Below are positions 16,430 through 23,582 of a DNA stretch of 30,337 nt, in pieces. This DNA comes from DATKEG01 sp035544515 (GTDB lineage Bacteria > Acidobacteriota > Vicinamibacteria > Fen-336). The notes beneath the pieces were generated by a model that ran no database searches, was not told the origin of the DNA, and saw only the letters and a list, made by a program, of their open reading frames with translations. Location of the stretch: the NCBI GenBank assembly GCA_035544515.1, contig DATKEG010000174.1, positions 1 through 30,337 of the forward strand. Direction: 5' to 3'. A program made the position numbers and the translations under genes. Each line of letters starts with the position of its first letter. Position 1 is the stretch's first letter.

Positions 16430-17266
16430 CTAGCGCAAGTCCGCCCGGAACGCCTGCTCGAAGGTGGAAGGGTCCTCGCCGAAAGCGGCCCGGAAGTTCT
16501 CCAGGCGATCCTGCGAGCCGGAGAACAGCTCGAAGTACCGCACGGCTTTCCCGGCGCCGTGCCGCCGGATGAGGAAGTCGACGGCGGCAAACGCCTGGTC
16601 GTAGATCACGGCACGGTGGGGTCCCTGGCCGAGGGCGACCCACTGCGGAAACGTCACCATCGCGGCCAGCGGCGGCAGCGATTCGCCCCGGCCACCGCGC
16701 AGCGCCAGCCGCACGCGCCGTCGGGCCTCGTCGACCGTGCCCGCGTCGAGCCGCTCCAGCACGCGGAGCGAGACCCACTCCGCGAAGCCCTCACGCAGCC
16801 ACTGGTCCGACGTCCCGCGTCGGCCTCCGCCGAGCTCGTATTGGAGGCTGTGGGCCACCTCGTGCGCGAGGAGGGCGAGGCGCCGCTCCCAGGGCGCGGA
16901 ATCCAGCTTCGCCGCGTTGATCAGCACGGCGCGGTGGCCTCCGATGGCCGTCAGGGTGGCGGCCGTGTCCCGCGCGAAGTCGGCGCGGTATCCGCCGGCG
17001 ACCAGGGCCTGCTCGAAAGCCTGGCGGCCGGGATAGAGATGGACGACCACCTCGAACCGGGGGATTCCCAGCTCACGCTCCATGACCGCGGTCGCGGTGG
17101 CCAGGGCCGACTCCCAGCCGTGGATCCAGTCCACGCGCGCGACCGGACGCGCCTTGATCCGGGACGAGGAGACGACGCGCGGCGGAGCGCTCGCGCACGC
17201 GGCCGTGGCGCCCAGCAGCAGGGCGGCGGGCAGGATTCGCCGGTAAGCCCCGGCCGGGGTTGCCAT
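16430..17266 (-). CDS. Lipoprotein gluzincin metallopeptidase (peptidase MA-like)
   Basis: A 278-residue probable lipoprotein. The signal peptide RRILPAALLLGATAAC ends at the lipobox Cys24. Zinc-site residues are visible: LALLAHEVAHSLQYE (130-144, HEXXH at 135-139) and WLREGFAEW (156-164), whose Glu is the expected third ligand, as in M1/MA-type gluzincins. It should act on peptides in the periplasm or at the outer membrane; the substrate is unknown. The ATG at 17266 was chosen because it gives a clean signal peptide; the open frame continues upstream but encodes low-complexity Pro/Arg sequence. It lies 82 bp downstream of the mrfB-like gene on the same strand and could be co-transcribed. Confidence 0.86.
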   Translation of the reverse strand: MATPAGAYRRILPAALLLGATAACASAPPRVVSSSRIKARPVARVDWIHGWESALATATAVMERELGIPRFEVVVHLYPGRQAFEQALVAGGYRADFARDTAATLTAIGGHRAVLINAAKLDSAPWERRLALLAHEVAHSLQYELGGGRRGTSDQWLREGFAEWVSLRVLERLDAGTVDEARRRVRLALRGGRGESLPPLAAMVTFPQWVALGQGPHRAVIYDQAFAAVDFLIRRHGAGKAVRYFELFSGSQDRLENFRAAFGEDPSTFEQAFRADLR

Positions 17267-17332
17267 CGCGGAAGCCTGCCACGACCGGCGGCTCCACGCC
17301 AGGGGGTCGTCCCTGACCTCTACTCGCCCAAC

Positions 17333-17346
17333 TCGTTCCGGAACGA
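17333..17346. repeat. 14-bp perfect palindrome downstream of mrfB-like gene
   Basis: TCGTTCC followed directly by GGAACGA, located just after the stop of the mrfB-like gene and about 67 bp ahead of the peptidase start. It may be an operator or part of a transcript-end hairpin. Nothing more can be supported. Confidence 0.35.
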
Positions 17347-17348
17347 CC

Positions 17349-18689
17349 CTAGCAGCAGGGCGCGGCGCGCGCGCGCTTGGCCAGGAGCCGATGGCGCCGG
17401 CGGCGGAGGTCGGAGGCCACCCGGGCCAGGCCGGCGGGCGCATCCGGTGCGGACGCCGCGCCGAGATCGGCGAGAGCCTGCTCGACCACGGCCAGCGCCG
17501 TGGTGGGATCGCGGCGGCGATGCTCGTGGTAGATGGCGAGGGCTCGGCGCGCGCGCCAGTCGCCCGCCCGCGCCGCCTCGCCCCACAGCTCGGCGGCGGC
17601 GGCGTGGTCGCCCGCCCGCCGCTTGTGGCGGGCCAGCTTCAGGAGGGCCTCCACCCGTAGCCCCGCGTTGCCCGTCTCGACCACCCGCCGGTACTCCCCT
17701 TCGCACCGCTCGAACAGGCGCGCCTGCTCGAGCACCTGGGCCAGGCTGTACACGTCGCGCGGGTCCTCGGCCCGCCCCTCCTCGACCCACTGGCAAGCCA
17801 GCACGGCCAGCGCCGCGAGCGAGACCACGTCGACGCGGTTGTGTTCCAGCACGCGCAGCAGCGCGCGCCCGTCGCGGCGCCGGACGTAGTCGAAGTAGAT
17901 GCGTGGGATCTCCTCCCCCGGGACGTCCGCCGGCCGCCGCAGGTCGAGCAGATCGGCCTCCAGCGCCTGCAGGCGGCAGGACACGAGGCGCAGCTTCCAC
18001 AGCCGCCGCGCGGGCGGGAGCAGGTCGAGGTGCGGCAGCTCGGCCAGCGGGTAAGGCTCGCGGTTGAGGCGATAGCGGGCCTCCAGCAGCGGCAGGTCGA
18101 AGGTGCGGCCGTTGAACGTGACCACGTGGGAGAAGCGGACGAGGTCGCCGGCCAGCCCGCGCAGCAGCGCGGCCTCCTCGTGGTAGTCGCGCATGAAATA
18201 CTGCCGCACGCGGAAGCGGTCGCCCTCGACGAAGCCGAGGCCGACGAGGAACGCGGCGGTGCCCGTCCCGCCCGCGAGCCCCGTGGTCTCGGTGTCGAGG
18301 AAGGCGGCGCGCGAGAGGTCGAAGTCCTGGAGCGCCGGGTCCCCGCTGAGCACGCCCACGGAGGCGGGCGCCAGCGCGCGGAAGCGGCTGAGCGGCACGC
18401 CGCCGTGGAGCGCTTCGAGCGGCGCGTCCCAGTCCACCACGAAGAACTCGCCGCGTTCGTTCTCCACCCGGTGGCCGTGGATCAGCTCTTCCAGCGCGCG
18501 GGCGCGCGCCGGCTCGCGCGCGGTGCGGGTGCGCGCGGCGGCCACGGCCACCAGCCGTTCCAGGCGGGCCTTGAGGGACAGGCCGTTGCCGTCGTCGCCC
18601 ACCATCGTCCGCTCCAGCGCCTCGAGGTCGGAGGGCGGGGGCGTGGGCCGCCCCAGCCGCCGGAGCCGGTCGTGCAGCGTGGTGCTCAG
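17349..18689 (-). CDS. mrfB: MrfB/YprB-like DEDD exonuclease with TPR tail
   Basis: A 446-residue protein with a DnaQ-like exonuclease domain: AFLDTETTGL (129-138, D132 and E134), VTFNGRTFDLPLL (190-202, D198) and HNRVDVVSLAAL (283-294, H283 and D287) supply the DEDDh residues. A helical, tetratricopeptide-like C-terminal part follows. In Bacillus subtilis MrfB (YprB) is the nuclease partner of helicase MrfA in excision of mitomycin C adducts. The MrfA homologue lies two genes upstream in the same operon, which supports the assignment. The standard ATG at 18605 would drop a family-like N-terminus (STTLHDRLRRLGRPT); a CTG at 18689 overlapping the previous TGA (CTGA) restores it and is the proposed start. 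The C-terminus ends in a Cys-Cys pair. Confidence 0.85.
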   Translation of the reverse strand: MSTTLHDRLRRLGRPTPPPSDLEALERTMVGDDGNGLSLKARLERLVAVAAARTRTAREPARARALEELIHGHRVENERGEFFVVDWDAPLEALHGGVPLSRFRALAPASVGVLSGDPALQDFDLSRAAFLDTETTGLAGGTGTAAFLVGLGFVEGDRFRVRQYFMRDYHEEAALLRGLAGDLVRFSHVVTFNGRTFDLPLLEARYRLNREPYPLAELPHLDLLPPARRLWKLRLVSCRLQALEADLLDLRRPADVPGEEIPRIYFDYVRRRDGRALLRVLEHNRVDVVSLAALAVLACQWVEEGRAEDPRDVYSLAQVLEQARLFERCEGEYRRVVETGNAGLRVEALLKLARHKRRAGDHAAAAELWGEAARAGDWRARRALAIYHEHRRRDPTTALAVVEQALADLGAASAPDAPAGLARVASDLRRRRHRLLAKRARAAPCC

Positions 18690-19627
18690 AGCGGCAGCTC
18701 CTGGCCCTCACGCGCCACGTCCAGGCCGCGCGCCTGCAGGCGCCGCCTGGCCGCGCCGTCCCAGAGCAGGCGGTTGGTGTGGTTGAGGTGGATGAGCAGG
18801 ACGCGCCGGCGCGACCCCTGCAGGCGAACCGCCGTCTCCTCGACCAGCGGGTGGGGGATCTCCGCCAGGCTGCGCCCCGGCACTTCGCCCGCGTCGAAGA
18901 AGGTGCCGTCGAGGAGGGCCGTGTCCACCGCCGCCACCTCGTCCTCCAGGCGGCGGTCCCAGCGCTCCCACTTGTCGATGTCCGGGATGAACAGCAGCGA
19001 GCGCGACGGCCCGCGCACCCGGAACCCGACCGTGTCGCTGTATTCGTCGCGGTGCGGCACGGCCACCGGCGTCACCGTGAGGTCCGCGGCCAGGGCCAGC
19101 TCCCGGCCCGGGGGCAGCTCGCGCAAGTCGATCTGCCCCAGCGAAACGAGCTGGCCCCACGGCCCGTTCTCGCGCAGGAAGCGGGCGAGCCGCGGCGTGG
19201 CGTGGACGGGCACGCCGCGCGCCCCGAGCGCCTCCCGGCCGAGGTACATGAGCCCGCTGTAGTGCCCGGCGTGCGCGTGCGTGAGGAAGATGCCGTCCAC
19301 CGGCCGCGCGCGGTCGGGCCAGCCGCGACCGCCGTGCAGGATCTCCAGCTGAGCGGGCAGGTCGGGCGTCGCGTCGAGCAGGTACCGCCGGCCCGAACGC
19401 TCGTCCACCAGGCCGATGGAGGCGACGCGCCGGCGCCGCTCGGGATGGCGCCGCGCGGCCACGCAGAGCTCCTGCCGGCAACCGATGTGGGGGACGCCGC
19501 CGTCCTGCGCGATCCCGAGCACGACCGCGTACACGCGAGGCGAGCCGACGGCCGCTTCACCCCAGAGGACGCAGAGGAAGACGGAGAGGACGCCGAGGAC
19601 GAGAGCGGTCAATACCCCGGGGGCCAT
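18686..19627 (-). CDS. PqqB-like metallo-beta-lactamase-fold protein
   Basis: A 313-residue protein with an N-terminal hydrophobic stretch (residues 5-25, signal peptide or anchor), then VVLGIAQDGGVPHIGC (35-50) and a second Cys (C55), as in PqqB-like proteins. The metal motif reads LTHAHAGHYSG (115-125): HXHXGH rather than HXHXDH, so the Asp that would bind a second metal is missing. Further possible ligands lie in VAVPHRDEYSDTVGF and IHLNHTN. No other pqq genes are present, so a PQQ role is unsupported. It sits between the mrfA-like gene (5-bp gap) and the mrfB-like gene (overlapping stop), suggesting co-expression with DNA repair. The predicted export signal is hard to reconcile with that setting. 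The reaction is unknown. Confidence 0.85.
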   Translation of the reverse strand: MAPGVLTALVLGVLSVFLCVLWGEAAVGSPRVYAVVLGIAQDGGVPHIGCRQELCVAARRHPERRRRVASIGLVDERSGRRYLLDATPDLPAQLEILHGGRGWPDRARPVDGIFLTHAHAGHYSGLMYLGREALGARGVPVHATPRLARFLRENGPWGQLVSLGQIDLRELPPGRELALAADLTVTPVAVPHRDEYSDTVGFRVRGPSRSLLFIPDIDKWERWDRRLEDEVAAVDTALLDGTFFDAGEVPGRSLAEIPHPLVEETAVRLQGSRRRVLLIHLNHTNRLLWDGAARRRLQARGLDVAREGQELPL

Positions 19628-19632
19628 CGTGG

Positions 19633-22065
19633 TCAGCCCGCGATCGCGTCCAGGATGGCCAGCGCGACTTCCTTGCCGCGGCTGCCCGTCTCCCCCACCG
19701 GGCCCACGCACGACGGGCAGCCGTCCCGGCACGAGCACCGCGCGACGAGCGCGCGGCTCTCCACGAGCAGGCGCTCGTGCAGGTGGTACAGCGGCTCGGA
19801 CAGGCCGATGCCGCCCGGATAGTTGTCGTAGATGAAGACGTTCGGCTCGTAGTCCAGGCCGGGCGCCCCCGGCGCGTCGCCCCGCGCGGAGACCAGGCGC
19901 AGCCCCCGCTCCACACGGGCCTCGCCCTGGCCGTTGTCCCCCACCGCCACGCCGATGTCGTGGCGGTCGCACATCAGGAAGAGCGCGGCGAGCTGGCCCA
20001 GCGTGTACGCGAGCGCCACCACCCCGTCGCGCCGCTCCTCGAAGGAGAACGGCAGCGCGCCCATCACCTCGCGCGGGACCGTGAGCCAATACGAGGTGGT
20101 GTGCATCTGGTTCTCGGGCATCTGCAGCTCGCCCGACCCCACGTTCTCGTTGGTGTGGAACTTGATCTTCTTGAAGCCGACCACCTGCGACGTGACGTGG
20201 ATCTCGCCGTGGTTGCGCCGCGCGCGGGAGATGGCCTGCTCCACCAGCCGGTCGAGGATCTTCACCTTCGTGCTGGTGATGGCGTCGGTGTAGTAGTCCA
20301 CCTCCGCCTCGCGCACCTGGGCGCGCCGCTGCTCGTGGTCGTAGGCCACCACGAAGAACGTGCGGCCCTCGAGGATGTAGACCGCCTTCTCGTGCAGGGT
20401 GGACGGAGCGCTGTCGAAGTCCACTTCCGCGACGATCCGCGGGTCGCGCCCGGCGGTGACGTCCTGCACCACGAAGTTGTCCGAGGACACGCTGCGCAGG
20501 CTGACGGCATCGGCCGGGTAGCTCTCGCTCGTCCAGTGCCATCGCCCGCCCGCCCGGTGCAGCAGCCGCTGCTCCTCGAGGAAGCGGAGCACCTCGAGCA
20601 GGTCCTCCTTGCCGAAGCTCTCGTCGGGTGCGAAGGGCAGCTCGAAGGCCGCGCACTTCACGTGGTTGACCAGGATCTGCAGGTTGTCGGCGTTGATGCG
20701 CGCCCGCTCGATGGGGGAGTCGAAGAAGTAGTCGGGGTTCTTGGCGATGAACTGGTTGAGCGGGGTGGAGTTGGCCACGAGCACGGCCGCCGAAGCGCCC
20801 GCGCGGCGGCCGGCGCGGCCCGCCTGCTGCCAGGCCGAGGCCACGCTGCCGGGGTAGCCCAGCAGCACGGCCACGTCGAGCCGCCCGATGTCGATGCCCA
20901 GCTCGAGCGCATTCGTGGAGACGACGCCGAGCACGGACCCTTCACGCAGGCCACGCTCGATCTCGCGCCGTTTCAGGGGCAGGTACCCGCCGCGATAGCC
21001 GCGGATCACGCCCTCGGAGCCCGGCCGCGTCTCGAGCGCCTCCTTCAGGTACGTCACCAGGATCTCCGCGGAGAGCCGGCTGGGGGCGAACACGATCGTC
21101 TGCAGGCCCTTGCCCAGGAACGACAGGGCCACGTCGCGCGCGCAGCCCAGGGCGGAGCGCCGGATGCCGAGCTGCCGGTTGACGACCGGCGGGTTGTAGA
21201 TGGCGAAGCAGCGCTCGCCGCGCGGCGCGCCGCTCTCCGCCACCAGCGTCATCTCGCGGCCGGTGAGCGCCTCGGCCAGCTCGCGCGGGTTGCCGATGGT
21301 GGCCGACGAGCAGAGGAACTGCGGGTCGGACCCGTAGAACCGGCACAGCCGATGCAGCCGCCGGAAGATGTTCGCGACGTGCGACCCGTAGACGCCGCGC
21401 AGGCTGTGCAGCTCGTCCACGACCACGTAGCGCAGGTTCTCGAACAGCTTCACCCACTTGGTGTGATGGGGCAGGATCCCCTTGTGGAGCATGTCGGGGT
21501 TCGTGACCACGACGTGCGCGCGCGAGCGGATGGCCTTGCGTGCGTCCTGGGGCGTGTCGCCGTCGTAGGTGAAGGTGCCGATGTCGGCGCCGAGCGCTTC
21601 CACCATCGAGTAGAGCTCGGCGAGCTGGTCCTGCGCCAGCGCCTTGGTCGGGAACAGGTAGAGCGCGCGGGTGTCGGGCTCCTTGAGGATGCGGTCGAGG
21701 ACGGGGAGGTTGTAGCAGAGCGTCTTGCCGGAGGCCGTGGGGGTGACGACGACGGTGTGACGGCCGTCCTGGACCGCGTCCGTGGCCTGGCGCTGGTGGG
21801 TGTAGAGGCGCTCGACGCCGCGGGCCCGCAGGACCTCGATCAACCGCGGGGAGAGCCCGGGCGGGAAATCGGCGAAGCGGGCCGGCTCGGCCGGAAAACG
21901 CCTGACCGCCGTGAGCACCGGCTCGGCCATGGCCTTGCCGATCTCCAGCGACTTCAGCACCGAAAGGAGGGCCTCGGTGCCGTCCTCCCGGCGCAGCGCG
22001 AGTAGTTGGCTCAGGGACCCTCCCGACCGTGGACGCTGACGATGGACGTATGGTGGATCGCCCAC
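19633..22065 (-). CDS. mrfA: MrfA/YprA-like DEXH helicase with DUF1998
   Basis: An 810-residue superfamily 2 helicase. Walker A is VTPTASGKTLCYNLP (107-121), motif Ib/II are VTNPDMLHKGILPHHTKW and VVVDELHSLRGVYGSH, motif III is SSAT, and the second RecA domain has GVVSTNALELGIDIG and QQAGRAGRR. The C-terminal DUF1998 part ends with four cysteines in CSCRDGCPSC (C777, C779, C783, C786), the zinc site of MrfA. In B. subtilis MrfA unwinds 3'-5' in a UvrABC-independent mitomycin repair route with MrfB; a DUF1998 helicase could have other roles. The GTG at 22065 starts the longest frame. A CTG at 22014 preceded by GGGAGGG is a strong alternative giving MSQLLALRRED. The operon continues into the MBL and mrfB-like genes. 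Confidence 0.93.
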   Translation of the reverse strand: MGDPPYVHRQRPRSGGSLSQLLALRREDGTEALLSVLKSLEIGKAMAEPVLTAVRRFPAEPARFADFPPGLSPRLIEVLRARGVERLYTHQRQATDAVQDGRHTVVVTPTASGKTLCYNLPVLDRILKEPDTRALYLFPTKALAQDQLAELYSMVEALGADIGTFTYDGDTPQDARKAIRSRAHVVVTNPDMLHKGILPHHTKWVKLFENLRYVVVDELHSLRGVYGSHVANIFRRLHRLCRFYGSDPQFLCSSATIGNPRELAEALTGREMTLVAESGAPRGERCFAIYNPPVVNRQLGIRRSALGCARDVALSFLGKGLQTIVFAPSRLSAEILVTYLKEALETRPGSEGVIRGYRGGYLPLKRREIERGLREGSVLGVVSTNALELGIDIGRLDVAVLLGYPGSVASAWQQAGRAGRRAGASAAVLVANSTPLNQFIAKNPDYFFDSPIERARINADNLQILVNHVKCAAFELPFAPDESFGKEDLLEVLRFLEEQRLLHRAGGRWHWTSESYPADAVSLRSVSSDNFVVQDVTAGRDPRIVAEVDFDSAPSTLHEKAVYILEGRTFFVVAYDHEQRRAQVREAEVDYYTDAITSTKVKILDRLVEQAISRARRNHGEIHVTSQVVGFKKIKFHTNENVGSGELQMPENQMHTTSYWLTVPREVMGALPFSFEERRDGVVALAYTLGQLAALFLMCDRHDIGVAVGDNGQGEARVERGLRLVSARGDAPGAPGLDYEPNVFIYDNYPGGIGLSEPLYHLHERLLVESRALVARCSCRDGCPSCVGPVGETGSRGKEVALAILDAIAG

Positions 22066-22156
22066 CCGTCAGGCGGGGTCCATTCGCGGCCCGAGTCCCG
22101 CGGTCGCCCTGCCGCCACGACTCGAGCTCGTAGGCGCAAAGCCCTGCCATACCTTG

Positions 22157-22165
22157 TGTTACACT
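22157..22165 (+). promoter_or_regulatory. Extended -10 promoter of the outer-membrane protein gene
   Basis: TGTTACACT fits an extended -10 (TG-n-TANNNT); no good -35 is seen, which such promoters tolerate. The leader would be about 57 nt, with AAAGGAG (22217-22223) before the ATG at 22229, unlike the apparently leaderless genes nearby. Confidence 0.4.
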
Positions 22166-22228
22166 CGCGCCGCTCATTCCTCCGCGTTGCGCAACGGCCC
22201 GGACCCGGGCCGTGTGAAAGGAGCGCTG

Positions 22229-23536
22229 ATGGCGACGAAGACGGTGCTCGCGGCCGCGATGGCCACCCTCGTGGCGATGCCCGCCGCCGCCCAGTCCGCC
22301 CGCGACAAGCTGGCCTTCCTGATCCCCACCCTCTACGGCCCCACGGGGCTGGTCGTGGACAGCGAGGCCCGCCTGCCGAGCGGAGAGACGCACTCGGCCC
22401 ATTTCAACAGCGCGTTCCAGGCGGAGTTCACCCAGTTCAACATCGCGCTGGCCAGCCAGCTCGCGGCCGTGCCCCTCCCCTCGTCCGCGTCGGGGTTCAC
22501 CTACGAGCTCGACCCCACGCTGGGCGTCTTCCGGCGCTCGACCCAGAGCTTCGGGCCGATCCTGGCCGAGCGCGCGGAGACGATCGGCAAGGGCAAGTTC
22601 TCGGTCGGCTTCAGCTACCAGCTCTTCACGTTCGACACGCTTGAGGGCGTCAGCCTCGACCAGGTGCCGGCGGTGTTCACCCACGACGACCCGGCGTCGG
22701 GCGGCCGCGCGGACATCGTCACCACGCTCAACTCGATCGACGCGCGCGTGGGCCAGGCCACCGCGTTTTTCACCTTCGGCCTGCTCGACCGCGTGGACCT
22801 GTCCGTCGCCGTGCCCCTGGTCACGGTGGACATGGACGTGTCCTCCAACGCGAGCGTGCAGCGGATCGGCACCGCGACCTCTCCCGCCACGCATTTCTTC
22901 CGCGACGGGAGCGGGGGCTTTGGCAGTTCGAGGCTCTACAGTGGCTCGGGCACGGCGAGCGGGATCGGGGACGTGATCCTCCGCCTGAAGGCGAACGTAT
23001 TCAAGGGCGGACAGACGGCCATGGCGCTGGGCGTCGATTCACGGCTGCCGACCGGCGACGAGGAGGACCTGCTCGGGTCCGGGGCGCCCGGGGTGAAGCC
23101 GTTCCTGGCGGTGTCCTTCGCGAACAGGAACTTCGCGCCGCACCTCAACCTGGCGTACCAGTGGAACGGCGACAGCGTGCTCGCCGGCGACATCATGACC
23201 GGCGAGAAGGGCGACATGCCCGACCAGATCCTCTACACGGCCGGCCTCGACGTGGGCCTGACCGAGAAGGTGACGATCGCCTTCGACGTCCTCGGGCGCC
23301 ACGTGCTCGATTCGCCGCGCCTGCAGTCCACCGTCTTCCGGGCGATCGACGTGGGCTCCACCTTCCCCAACATCCACTTCGAGACGGGCTCGTTCTCGGT
23401 GGTGGACGGGGCGGTCGGGATCAAGATCAACCTGGCCGGGAGGCTCCTGGCCGACTTCAACGCGCTCTTCAAGCTCAACGACGCGGGGCTCCGGGACACG
23501 TTCACCCCGCTGTTCGGGATCGAGTACAGCTTCTAG
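22229..23536 (+). CDS. Outer-membrane beta-barrel protein of unknown role
   Basis: A 435-residue exported protein. The signal peptide runs MATKTVLAAAMATLVAMPA and is probably cleaved after AAAQS. The rest is rich in alternating amphipathic strands (FSVGFSYQLFTF, VDLSVAVPLVTV, DVILRLKANVF, MALGVDSRLPTGDE) and ends in the aromatic residue FGIEYSF, the usual BAM recognition end. The RLPTGDEEDLLGSG segment recurs in barrels of the phenol-degradation MetA-like transporter group, so a transport or porin role is possible. A strong AAAGGAG site fixes the ATG at 22229. It is monocistronic and converges on the kinase gene. I cannot name a substrate. Confidence 0.8.
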   Translation: MATKTVLAAAMATLVAMPAAAQSARDKLAFLIPTLYGPTGLVVDSEARLPSGETHSAHFNSAFQAEFTQFNIALASQLAAVPLPSSASGFTYELDPTLGVFRRSTQSFGPILAERAETIGKGKFSVGFSYQLFTFDTLEGVSLDQVPAVFTHDDPASGGRADIVTTLNSIDARVGQATAFFTFGLLDRVDLSVAVPLVTVDMDVSSNASVQRIGTATSPATHFFRDGSGGFGSSRLYSGSGTASGIGDVILRLKANVFKGGQTAMALGVDSRLPTGDEEDLLGSGAPGVKPFLAVSFANRNFAPHLNLAYQWNGDSVLAGDIMTGEKGDMPDQILYTAGLDVGLTEKVTIAFDVLGRHVLDSPRLQSTVFRAIDVGSTFPNIHFETGSFSVVDGAVGIKINLAGRLLADFNALFKLNDAGLRDTFTPLFGIEYSF

Positions 23537-23550
23537 CTCCCCCCCACGCC

Positions 23551-23578
23551 GCTCGCGCCGGAGTGAGCCCGGCGCTCG
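23551..23578. terminator. Bidirectional terminator-like hairpin
   Basis: In the 46-bp gap between two convergent genes, GCGCCGG (23555-23561) pairs exactly with CCGGCGC (23569-23575) across a 7-nt loop, with further partial pairing outside. There is no U-tract, as is common in GC-rich genomes. The position between convergent stops supports a role in ending both transcripts. Confidence 0.45.
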
Positions 23579-23582
23579 CTTC

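Noticed and set aside
19777..22005. 742-codon plus-strand open frame opposite mrfA
   Set aside because: Antisense shadow of a strongly conserved helicase; no recognisable domain.
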